Source: Enoplolaimus lenunculus (lineage: Eukaryota; Nematoda; Enoplea; Enoplida; Thoracostomopsidae). Taken from it: a stretch of DNA of 64,000 bases. The notes under the pieces are model-generated. The model worked only from the letters and a program-made list of their open reading frames with translations, had not been told where the DNA came from and ran no database searches. The position numbers were made by a program, and so were the translations under genes. Numbering within the stretch: the stretch's first letter is position 1; each line of letters opens with the position of its first letter. The stretch is from contig JASANG010000610.1 in NCBI GenBank assembly GCA_030248215.1, positions 124,001 through 188,000 on the forward strand. Direction: 5' to 3'. Below, piece by piece: positions 25,032 to 35,629 of the stretch.

Positions 25032-28000
25032 TCATTCGTTCCAATTCGCCAATCCTGACGGCAAAAATGTCTCTTCTTCGTCGTCATCTTTGACAAATAT
25101 CGGCACATCGGGAAACGGTCGTTCTCCAAGTAGGTCTTTTAACTCATCACGGCTAACTAAATCGTTTTTAATCAGCGCGTATGCAACCTGAAATAGCAAA
25201 GCACATGGTACTTGCGTAACGATTCCAGTCTTAAGATATACGGAGCCTGGGCTCTTTTACTTATATGATAAAAATTGAAATATTTCAATTTTTATAACGC
25301 TGGCTGGTTTTCTAAAAAGCTACTTAAATAAATTACTTAAATTTATGCTTAACAGTATTTATGTGTTGAAAACCCTGAGTATTAAACAAATTACTACTTA
25401 ATGTTATGCTTAAAAGTATACATATTTAAGTTGAAAACGTGAATACTTCTAGCCTCTGGCCAAACAACCAACAAGTGATCTTGTATAATTTGTCCTGTGC
25501 ATACTTTTTCAACTTGTTCTGCGTTCGCGGTCAAAAATTCTTTGACATCTTTGTACGCGTGTGTTACAATTGAACGCATTTCATCGAATACAGACTCGCG
25601 GACTTTCTCACTCAAAGGCGACATTGATTCGTACGAACATTCCCATGGCATCATACATGACAAATCTAACGGACCAATTTTTTTACTCATTCCATATTTG
25701 CACACCTATAAAACAGCGTAAAATGTTTAGTGTGGCGTTTTACGTTTTGACTATTTTGGCCCATGTAAAGACCTGGAGCCAAATGTATTGCTGCAGGACT
25801 GCAATTGATTAAGCTTAACCATTAGACAATTTTTTCTGCTTAGGCTTAGGCTTAGACCTAGGTATAAAGCTCATTTTTACGCTTAGGCTTATACTTATGA
25901 TTTTTCACTTTATCATATTGAATATAAAAATCACCGGCTGTATACGGCGCAAAGTTGTATGTCTAAGGCATTCGCTTATAGGCATTAGAGTTAGATTTAC
26001 TGCTACGCTTAAAACACCAGATTTTGTTATCAACTTTTTATAGACATATCTGTTTTCAGTAATTTCCTGGTATTGTTTTAAAGTTCTGATATATATTTTG
26101 CTTAAAAGTGTCTCAATCTCAAGTTCATTGAGATTGAATACTGCGCATCAGGATGCAGTCGAAATTACAATTTACCGGAACCGGATTTTAATAGTTTTTG
26201 CAATATTATTGGTGAAATAACCCTTAGTTGGAGATAGGTATTCACTTTATCTGCTGTATTTTAGATTTTCATAATACACGGAAGCGAAATCTGCCATCGA
26301 TGGTTTGTTGTTGGCGACTGTCAAAGTTTTATATACTATACTATTGAAAACTATTTAATTTTTTCATCGTCATTGTTTAGTAAAATATCTTAATTTTCAC
26401 CAATATATATAAAATATCTTAATTTTCACCAATATATAATGCCGGAATCTTTAATTCTGGTAATTATTTACCAGCACCGTAACCGGAAGGCGATAAAAAT
26501 GCACCGGGATTCCAGTTGCTACCTTCTGCGCATACGTGAAACACTTGTTTAGCGTTACAGATTGTACGTTATTAATATATAATACAATGAATCAATTTGA
26601 TATACCATAGCCATCGCCAACTGCGTTGCGCATTCAAGATCGTTAGCGCACGCAGCACGTGATTCGCCTAAGAACACTTCTTCAGCCGCTTTACCGGCTA
26701 GCGTCATCATAATTAAGCAATCTTAAAAATATGAAAAAAATTAGAAAACCTCTTTTAATTTCTAAAGTGAAATTCAGTCCTGTCCCAGCAAACCAGCCAA
26801 TAACACTTAGTATTTCAGATGCTGGCAGTGTCGCGCTTTCGGCAACTTTGATGGAGTCTGTGTTTAGCCGGCCAGGCCATTCGTTGTGTTACGGTAAAGT
26901 TATAACTAAATACGGGCAAATAAATAAATAAATAATAGAGCCCAGTGAGGTCACAGTTGAGGGGCCTGCGCCTGCAACGGGTTGTTGAAGAATGGTTCAA
27001 AAATACACAAATAAATAAAGAAATATTTTTTCACAAGTGGTTTTACTATCTAACGAGATTTTTCAAAGCCCACGAGACAAGTCACCTGCAGATATGGACC
27101 GCTTGGATCATAATCCGGCCGTGACAAAACAACACTGTCGAATTACCTATATTATCTTTTGTACACGATTGATTTGATTGTATCCTATATTGGGAGCATG
27201 TGACTTTTGAATCTGCAGTTGGAACAATGCTAAGCTGAAAGTATATATGTTTATATATAAAATATATGGTATATAAATATATAAAATAATCACTGGCGGG
27301 CCCAATTCAACTCGTATCGGCACCAAAATTTTGTATTAAAATTTAATGCCAAAATTGCGCCTGGTTTCACACTCGCTTTGCTCGCCAGTTTTTTCACTAT
27401 TGTATATCATGTGAGCCTTTGGTTTCGCTACTGTCAACAAATTGCTTACAAAATATATGATGACATACTGAAAAACTGTTGGGCTGAAGCATTTCTGACG
27501 CCGCATATTTCACTAATTACGTAACTTATCAAAAATTTAAACTTTTACGTGAAATAGTAGGAATGAAACCACAGTTTTGGCCGGCGACCTGCATCAACTG
27601 ACGGTTGACGCGGTACAACAGTTTGTCAATAATTTAACTAATTGCTAACATACCAAAGCAGTGTTTAGAAACCTCGGCCAGCCTCAAGCCGTTTGAATTC
27701 CGTGCCAAAAACTTTGGTTTGTGCGTGCCTATACGCACGACAAAAGAGGTCATGCACTCCAAATCCGGCAAACGCCACCAATTGGTTGAACAATATAAAT
27801 TTTACAGCACCCCACTGTCACGTGACACTCATGTTCAAAATGTCTGTGGTCCAAGTCGCGGATTCATAAATATTCCTCGGCGAACTTTATTGTTTTCTAG
27901 GTGAGCTGAGTCAACATTTGCAATGATCCTCTTACCTTTCCTGGAGGATCAACACCTTGAGTGAACCAACCATAAACCCCATGACCGGCATCATGATATG

Positions 28001-31000
28001 CGGCCGCTTTCTTTTCTTCATCACTGAGTGTAACTTTTTTACGAAGACCTGTTGCGTATTAATATGCGTCAGATATTCAACAAATTATGACATTCTGATT
28101 ACAAAGCTTTATGCATTGCTTAAAATCCAACCTCGAATTTTCTCATGGCTACAGCAGTTATCACTAACGTGACAGCTTTTCAAACAGCCAGCCGCCGAAC
28201 CTCACTCAGACAGCATGTAATGTTGAATAAATTTGTATAATAGTGACTTCAAATGTTACAACACTCATTACCAACTGGACGACCCACAAACTGTAAAAAT
28301 GCTAATACAAAAAATAATATTTATTATACAAATAATAACCAAGTAATAAAAATTATAGTTGAAAATAACGCAAATATCTTTAGAAACAAAGCCACGATTT
28401 CTAAGAAGTGGAGTCTTAAAATGAATTCATATGTGATCGGTTCATACAGTGTAATACAAACGAAAGTGAAACTAATCTGAGGGGAAGGCAAAATTTTTGT
28501 AGGGATCTGAGCCTCAGCCCTTTTCTGGCGATAGATTTGAGTCCGCTAAGACTTTCCTGCAGACGCACCATCGTTTACCTGCTCTTACGCGATCCAACGC
28601 TTGTTCAAAATGTGCCATTGATATTTCTTCGTTCAAATCTCTCGCAGCAATCATTGCCGCTTCATTGCATACAGTTGATATTTTCGCTCCTATAAATAAA
28701 AGACGAAAATTACTGAACGTAAAAGAGTTTTCATTTCAAACGACAATATTGAACTTGTAACCAGTCAATGATAGGTTTTCAAATAATAGAACTCACAACC
28801 TTCAGTGGCTTATCTAGAGTTTTGTTGAAGTGGGTTGCGCGAAACATACCGGAAAAACATCGCGAGTGAAGCGAGATTGAAGCTGGACATCATTTTAGTG
28901 CTTAGCTTTAATATGAAAGCTGAGTTTCGATCTCTGTTGGAAGCGCTAGGCCGGGGTGCAGTGTGTTTTAGCGAAATACCCGGAAAATACGCTTTGATAC
29001 AATACGCGTTTCGAAGAATTTATGTTCTTTACATTTTGAAAACATATATAATAAAAGATACAGCATCCAGACAGTCTCAAAAATGTACAGACACATCAAA
29101 ATTTAGTGGATCCGCCACCGATAGTTTTGCTAGTTCCGGTTTATTTTTGTCGCAAGTTTTTAAGTATTTTAATAAACATTTGCACTATATACTTTCCTTT
29201 AATACAAGTAAAATCTTACAATACAAAAAGTATCTTCTTATACCGGAAAAATCATGAATTCTCGAATAAATACCTGTGAATCCATTCGACATATAAGCCA
29301 TTTTCTTGGCGAGTTCCTTTTTATCCAGCGTCGTTACTAAATTCCTCAAATGAACCATATAAATTGAACATCGCGCTGATAAATTTGGTGCCTGCATTGT
29401 AATAGTTCTATCAAACCGACCAGGCCTCAACAGCGCTTGATCCATGTTTGAAATATCGTTCGTTGCTCCGAGTACGATCATCATTGTATTTTCGTAGCGG
29501 ATAAAGCCTGAAAGTATTTTAGTTTTGACTAAATATATTTCAATATTGTTAATATATAGTAGCAGTAAAATATATATATGTGTGTTAAACGGCAAAAATC
29601 GTGTTATGAAAACATGCCGTTAATAAACCAGGGTGGCAAATCAATGACGTATATATGTCAATAGCGGTGATGTGTGCAATGAATATAATCGGTACCCACA
29701 CTGTTTTACAACAGTTGATCAGCGACCCGAACTCATTGCAGCGTCCTTAACGCATTGCAGCGACCCCAACTCATGATTGTTTACAAGAATTACACAGCAT
29801 TTCAGTACTATTTTGTTTACAAAAAGATCTTTAACAACCAGTTTTAAGCTGCCTATGAACTTGTAGTTTTGCTCGCAAGTTGTTTTGTTTAACATGCAAC
29901 CCGTACTGCCATTTGCTATAAGGACCACTAGCGAATGCAGACAGGGATCGGCTGAGGGAAAGCGTACGGCCAAATACTTATGATTTACAAGCGAGTCTAA
30001 AACTACCTTAGGCTGGTGGACCAATTTATCCTAGGAAGGTTGAGTTTTACGGTTTCTCTCCTGATTTTAGGGCCCGAAAACTATTAACCATCAAGTTGGC
30101 ACAATAATTCTTCGAGAAGCGCTTGGTGTTGCACTGAAGGCGTTTCCCAACGATCAGGGCGGCGTCGACCGATACAATCGATTTCGTCGAAAAACAATAT
30201 ACACGGTGAGTACGTGCGTGCTTCGTCAAATACGGCCGATAACTGAAAATAGCATAAAATGTAGGAAACACTGAAATGAACGAAACAAACTACGGTAATA
30301 ACTAAGGGGATACTGGTTTGTGAGGTCAACCGAAAGTAAGTGTAGGACGTATGCATATCTTGCATGCACTGAATGAAGTGGTCGCAACAAAAATATATTT
30401 AGCCGGGCCAAAACACTGCAAATTGTTTTGCATTAACTTATAACTCCATTCATATGTCCTTAAATTTCAGAGTAAACACTGTGTTTCCATTTAGGTTTAG
30501 GCTTCACATTACGGCTAGGTTTAGATTTTGGTTGGACTTGCGATTTAGGCCTAAGCTTAGATTTTGCTTTGCCACACTATAATATTAGGCTGCTACCAAG
30601 TTAGGCAATTTGGCAATAACAGCAATGAAATTTTTATATTTCATGAATGTATTCTTCTAAAACTTATTGTTCGTCCTAGCATATACCGTTTAAACTTACA
30701 ATCTCGGTACCAACCCAACAGAATAAAAGAGCCTGTAAATTCAAGCGGGCACGAAAGCTTAGCCCCCGACTGCCCCCAGGACTACGTTACGGGCACATTA
30801 AATTACCTTTTCAACTCCGTTATCACTCAAAAATTCGGCCGCGTTACATGCTATAAACGGAACGTTCGCTTCTCCAGCGGTTGCCCTTGCCAGCAGGGTT
30901 TTGCCGGTTCCTGGTTCGCCGAATAATATTGCGCCCTGAGAACACATAATTTAAATTTATCCTAAATCAGAAACACCAACGTATTGTGAGGGACAAAAAC

Positions 31001-34000
31001 GTATTTGATTAGTGCCTGAGATATATTCTCTGGTCCCATTGCAATATCGTACATACTTGTTCTCGCATTTAGCAGGTAACAAAAATAGACAGAATTATCC
31101 GCTTTAACCTCTCAGAATGCATGTTCACCTTTAAAAGCTTTGGAGGAAGGGCAAGTGACTATAGAAGAATTCTCCTTTCTTCTTAAGATTTAACCCTGGG
31201 AGCCCAACCAGTGCGGCTCTCGATTTCCTCCTTTTGAGAAATAGTTTTCTTATATTCAAGAATTACTTTTTTATTTTAAAATATGTAAACGAGTGGCTCT
31301 GTTTGTATTCTTAAAAAGGTATATAAGCAAACAAACCTTAAGTGTAGTTCAGAATGACCTCAGGCTCCCTAAATCATTTATTAGACACGCACAGTATATT
31401 TTGTTTCGTTAACTATTTGGAGCAATTTGCAATCTTAAAACATCGCAGTATATGTTACAGGATTGCTAAATCATGAGGCTCATGTACAGAAGAGATCCCT
31501 CCCAAAATCCGTAAATATTAGCGGGCAAATTGGAATTTTGGCAAATAGGGATATTACCTGAGAAATAGGGATTCTGGGAAAATTGGGATATTAGGTTCCC
31601 GGGAAATTCGGATTTTGGGAAATTCATTATTAGGCGGGAAACCGTGATTTTGGAAATTTCGTATAGGTATTACCCGGGAAATTGGGGAGAACTGTTTAAT
31701 ACATGGGCCAAACATGATATCGTTTCATTTTAGAGTCAAAACTATTACCCTGGGCAATCGTGCTCCCAACTTGTAGTACTGGCCGGGATTTTTGATAAAA
31801 TTAACAAATTCAATCACTTCAAGTTTTGCCTCATCGTAACCGCCAATATCTCTGCAATAAAGAATATACATTGTTCATGGGCGGTGATATGAAGAATTTA
31901 AGTGGGGGAGGGGCGGTTGCCCAATTTTTTTCGGTGATTTTGGTCATCCCTTCCAACTGGCATTCGTCCAAAGATGGTTGGATTTTGAAAATTTTTGCAT
32001 ATTTGAGCTTGTCATATCTTCCACTGGTTATTCCACGACCAAATTTGGATATTTGAAAAATATGATTTAAGGTCCCACGGTTCTCCCTTGAAACCCAAAA
32101 AATTTTTGTTAGAAAGTATGACAAATAATATACTATTCGATGCAGCTTGTGGAGATGAGTGCAATCAAACGTCTGGCTAACCAGTTATGGTCAAATAACT
32201 GACCTGGGGGGAATGCTAAACGATTTGGGACGGCACCAAATCAGTAATAAAAACTATGCGGAAAAAGTTTAGTCGACTCGAACCGATGGGGGGCGCCCCA
32301 TCGCCACCCTATCGCCGCCCTTGCAGAGTTGGCGTGAACCGACAATAATAAAAGAATATACAGTGTTTGCGTGCACATCATTTTTGATTGCGCCTGTAAA
32401 AATGGCATTGATTTTTAGTTATATAATCTAACGAACCACTGCTTAACAAATAAACAAAATCATGTTCACGTGCGTAGGAAGCGGGTTTTTATTTTGGGAG
32501 AATATAAACTTCATTTTTACATATTTGCAAGTGAAATATGGTACCTTTGCACTCAGCTCATCGAGTTCCATACAATAAACCACTTTTCATTAATTTACTG
32601 GGGGCCCATATTACGTACCTCCATTCCACTGCTTGTAGCAGATCTAAAGTTGCCAATCACGGATCAAAACTAAGATTTTGTGCTAAGATTTAGTACTAAA
32701 ATTGTACTTGGTATCTTGCTCGCTTCATACGTGAGCTTTTCGCTATCGCGCGACCTGTCCTAACACAAATTTCTGGATCCGCCACTGGTTAAGCATAAGT
32801 TAAACGCGTTTAACTCACAACAGATTGGCGGAATTTGTTTCAAGAACGTAAACTTACCTCATTCTGTCTGGAATTTTTTCATGTTTGATCACCTTCATTG
32901 GTAACCTATAAATAAAATCGATACTATTGACACAAGGTGGCTCAGAATATTTAAAACGTGGGGACACAAATAAATCGATGTATTGTGTAGAGATAACATT
33001 TTAGTATTCGCACCTATTTCTTCATAGTAAAAAACTATTGATGAATATATTTATGAAACTTTAGCTACGTTAAAAACTGATAAACATTTTCTGAAAATGC
33101 GTAAACGCTGTATATATTGGAAATTTTGATCAATTAAAGTTTCCTCCTCTTAGATATCAATCAAAGTCACCGTAAAGGTTCAATTAGAGTATGATTATTT
33201 CAACGAGTCTTGGCTAACATGATTGCTACGAAGAAGGTACTGTACTGACCCGAATAAAAGGAGGGGACTGATATTTATTTGGCCTCTCCAGAGGGTACCC
33301 CCCTTGTTATTCGGTTACGGACTGTTATTTATTTTTATCTCACGCTCCGCCACCCTTCGTTACTGATATATATCCGGTACTGCAACTATCCGTTGAATTA
33401 AATGTTTGTTTGGGTTGTGTCAATAGCTTGAGCGATAATGCAAGGTTATACGTTGGAATGTACTTTCAAAACTTAAGTATGCTTTGAAGTTTCGAAGTCA
33501 AATTATTTAGACCTGGAGTCATTTATGCGCTAGAATTAAGGATAATTGACATTTATGGACTCTAATTAAGGTTTAAGGCCTCTATCCGCTTGCGGACTCT
33601 TATTAGGGATACGAACTCCTATTGATCGGCACTGAAAATGGGGACCCCCTCTTATTCGGATCAATACAGTACTTTAGAAAATATAAAATTCTCGAACAAG
33701 ATAAACAGTATCTCTGTTATCAGAGACGTCTGAACAGTGCATTATTCTGAATGTCAGATCCAGGATTAAGTTTATCTCAATTGCCCCTTGAGTCATTTAA
33801 AATGAAAGAATTTGAACGGAATGGTTAATGGCATTTTTATGTTGAGTTAGCGCAATGTGTTCTTTCACAAACTGACCAGAAATATTTTGGAAATAGACTA
33901 ATAAACGTGCTCGAGTTGCAGTAATATTTCGTGCCCCCCTCCTTTATAAATTTTTTGCCTTCTCATGGCTCAGAGAACACAACTAGTATCTAAATCCCAA

Positions 34001-35166
34001 ACACCAACATTGTTTACTTTACTCCATTCCGCACTGGTACAGTGTAAAGGCCAGCGAGTTCCGCTTCCGCATCTCTGCGATCTTTGGGATTGAGTAATGT
34101 ACCGGAACTAGCAACTTCTTCAGAGCTACTTGTATCCGTGTCGCGATTAGTTTCAAGCCGCGGCAGCCGTATTTCCAACTTGCAATTTCCATCGCTTCTG
34201 TAATAAAATGTTTAGAAAATATTGGCTAAACGAAAAATTTCGGTCTTTATAAAATAGCTAATTTACTTTTATTATATTAACCTATTTGAAACCTTTAAAA
34301 CTATCCGTCGCTGCATGAACCCGCTCTCTGCGATACCCGTTAGCTGCTGCTACGCATCTGGCTGAAGGATACGTTTTATAATATTTTTAAAAGTTTAAAA
34401 AATTGGGAACTGTCAGTTAGCAAACAATTTTGTTCTTCGAGGCTTAGAAAATTTGCTCCGATTTTTAATATCCAACATCGCATCCAGTATTTCTTGACAG
34501 GCGCAGCTTGCAATTAGTTTAAAAGTTTCACGAGAGAAGCGAGAGAGAAGTCAATGACAATTTAGTATTGAATCATTATGCAAAATGTTGGTTTTGATGC
34601 CTGTTCGGTGATCATAGCACCTGTGACCCTTGGATCTGCCAGTGGATCTCCGGCGTATATCATTTTTTAAAGAAAACCAAATTCAGGCATAAAATGTGCA
34701 TTATTTTAATGAAAAATTTGAGGGTCTCGGCCCCGTTTCCAGATGAGCCAGGATACTCAGCCCCACACAGAACAATTCTGCACTAATCGTCGCTTGTAAG
34801 TTATAACCATTATTACTTTGATGGGCATAACAGTGGGATATGACTATTCTCAAGCCTGTGCCTTGTCTCAGCATATTAAGGTTAAGCCTAAAACTAAATC
34901 TTGGCACGAGCCTAAGCACAAACGTTCCGAAACACTTTTTAATCTCTTTAGTATGCTGAGTTGGCAACGGAACTGTGGAGTTATTAAATAGTTTGGGGAA
35001 TATACAAAAACGATCACTTACTTGACTAGACGAACTTTTACGTCATCTTTAGATACATTTTCAGGTAAATTGTCAATGCTAACGTGCATTTTACCTTCCG
35101 TTGTGCTAGAGTCACACATAGTGGATACAAACTTCACCTGCGCTTTAACTAAATTTGGTCGAAAAT
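25032..35166 (-). CDS. AFG3L2-like: AFG3L2-like m-AAA protease subunit with altered protease and pore motifs (5' end missing)
   Basis: m-AAA proteases are mitochondrial inner-membrane FtsH-family AAA+ metalloproteases. Coding exons (gene order, all junction phases agree): 35166-35022, 34197-34018, 32905-32858, 31851-31749, 30935-30807, 30242-30089, 29507-29274, 28689-28579, 28048-27936, 27234-27147, 26721-26606, 25705-25505, 25187-25032 (stop TGA), about 591 codons. Visible motifs: [18 protein letters not shown], Walker A GEPGTGKT, Walker B ILFFDEID, sensor [24 protein letters not shown], and a C-terminus with DLLGERPFP and [10 protein letters not shown] close to AFG3L2. Odd points: HEAGH reads HDAGH (27981-27995), the pore loop MFVGVG is replaced by a stretch about three residues shorter ([10 protein letters not shown]), IPRGKGLGY reads [13 protein letters not shown], and GFSGAD reads GFTGAK. 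The Zn-ligand Asp (ANDL) remains. The first two exons align weakly to the FtsH extracellular domain, with no second membrane helix after them. The start codon and targeting peptide were not found. Confidence 0.88.
26381..26442 (+). repeat. 31-bp tandem duplication in an intron
   Basis: TAAAATATCTTAATTTTCAC plus CAATATATA occurs twice in direct succession inside the intron between the 26721-26606 and 25705-25505 exons of the AFG3-like gene. The copies are nearly identical, so this is recent replication slippage. Confidence 0.75.
28800..29120 (+). mobile_element. Degenerate GCGAGTGAAGCGAG-type repeat in an AFG3-like intron
   Basis: The stretch starts near CTTCAGTGGCTTATCTAGAG, contains CGCGAGTGAAGCGAGATTGA, and ends near AGTGGATCCGCCACCGATAG. 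It lies in the intron between exons 29507-29274 and 28689-28579. The ends resemble the CAGTGGCGGATCC family seen at 1573 and 32.7 kb. The plus-strand ORF here (28835-29257, 140 codons) lies across the repeat and has no domain. Confidence 0.4.
31510..31690 (+). repeat. Minisatellite-like degenerate tandem repeat
   Basis: About six imperfect units of roughly 25-35 bp carry the phrase CCGGGAAATTNGGATTTTGG or its variants (GGGAAATTCGGATTTTGGGA, GAAATAGGGATTCTGGGAAA). It sits in the intron between exons 31851-31749 and 30935-30807 of the AFG3-like gene. Units are diverged, so unit boundaries are approximate. Confidence 0.6.
31900..32110 (-). repeat. Dispersed repeat shared with 42350-42445
   Basis: The minus strand of about 31965-32060 contains AAATTTGGTCGTGGAATAAC, then GACAAGCTCAAATATGCAAA and TTTTCAAAATCCAACCAT. 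The plus strand at about 42362-42440 reads AAATTTGGCCATGGAATGAT, AAGAAGCTCAAATATGCAAA and TTTCAAAATCCGGCCATTTT. The two are clearly homologous in inverted orientation. It lies in an AFG3-like intron. ORFs on either strand here are repeat-derived. Confidence 0.6.
32645..32789 (-). mobile_element. hAT-like repeat fragment (CAGTGGCGGATCCAG end)
   Basis: The right edge reads AATTTCTGGATCCGCCACTG, the inverse of the CAGTGGCGGATCCAGAAAT terminus. Inside, TACTAAAATTGTACTTGG and CTCGCTTCATACGTGAGC are reverse-complement versions of the GAGCGAAGCGAG motif. It sits in the intron between exons 34197-34018 and 32905-32858. Confidence 0.45.
33238..33671 (-). mobile_element. MITE copy (GTAGTGACCCGAATAAG family), reverse, intronic
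   Basis: The element is inserted in the intron between AFG3-like exons 34197-34018 and 32905-32858. It reads TACTGTACTGACCCGAATAA at the left edge and TCTTATTCGGATCAATACAGTA at the right, with the full body in reverse order. It serves as the intact reference for the interrupted reverse copy at 16307-17167. Element orientation relative to the gene: the family forward strand matches the gene's sense strand. Confidence 0.85.
34500..34648 (+). mobile_element. hAT-like repeat fragment, right half
   Basis: CACGAGAGAAGCGAGAGAGA, AGTCAATGACAATTTAGTAT, AAAATGTTGGTTTTGATGCC and the end CCTTGGATCTGCCAGTGG follow the same order as the element at 1573-1768. The left terminus is not clear. It lies in the intron between exons 35166-35022 and 34197-34018 of the AFG3-like gene. 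Confidence 0.5.
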
Positions 35167-35414
35167 CTATGACATAAAAGTAAACTTTATAGTCTAAAAC
35201 GAAATATTTGTGATATATATAACGATTTGAAAACTGTTTGGTATTCATGAATTCTTGTAAAGTACCTCTATCTGCAGTTTAGCGAACGGTTAAACATAAT
35301 TCGGGTACTAGATCACAAGCAGTGCCGTGTTGGGTTCAAAGTTGCGAATCATAAAGTGTAAATTTTTGCAAAAATTTTCAAAATGAGGCCAAGTTTTGGC
35401 GAATGCCGGCTTAC

Positions 35415-35520
35415 CGAAATTCTTGTTCCGATAAGGAAATCTGGTTTTTTTAATTATTCGGTTGCGGTATTCAATCCGATATTCTTTCACAGGGATTTTC
35501 CAGTACTCCCGGTGTTGAAA
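35415..35520 (-). CDS. Candidate upstream exon of the AFG3-like gene
   Basis: A 106-bp open stretch ends at a good donor (GTAAGC) in phase 1, which is what the next exon (35166) requires, and the joint codon becomes GAT. It encodes a basic segment including EYWKIPVKEYRIEYRNRIIK. A possible acceptor AAAAG lies just before it. I could not align it to AFG3L2 N-terminal sequence, so phase agreement is the only support. The true 5' exons could lie elsewhere up to about 38 kb. Confidence 0.25.
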
Positions 35521-35629
35521 CTTTTGAGCTTTAAGAGTTAAATTTGAATTTTTTTGACGAAGTTTTCTGTAACTAATTTTTAACGAAGCATTTCGTGTAC
35601 AACTTCTTTAATATATCGGTTTGTGCGGA

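Noticed and set aside
27097-27136. Exon reading [13 protein letters not shown] as the missing linker of the AFG3-like gene
   Set aside because: Its phases do not fit either neighbour. The exon at 27147-27234 fits both phases and the expected length.
28835-29257. 140-codon plus-strand ORF as a nested gene
   Set aside because: It lies within an AFG3-like intron and across a repeat, with no domain.
30564-30926. Plus-strand 120-codon ORF
   Set aside because: It is antisense to the Walker A exon of the AFG3-like gene and has no domain.
34014-35166. Small heat-shock protein (alpha-crystallin C-terminal half, with LPENVSKDD and a VPV tail motif) ending at TAA 34014-34016
   Set aside because: The GTAAAC donor at 34017 gives a phase that joins exactly to the AFG3-like exon at 32905, and the segment also aligns with the FtsH extracellular domain. 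It remains possible as a short isoform.
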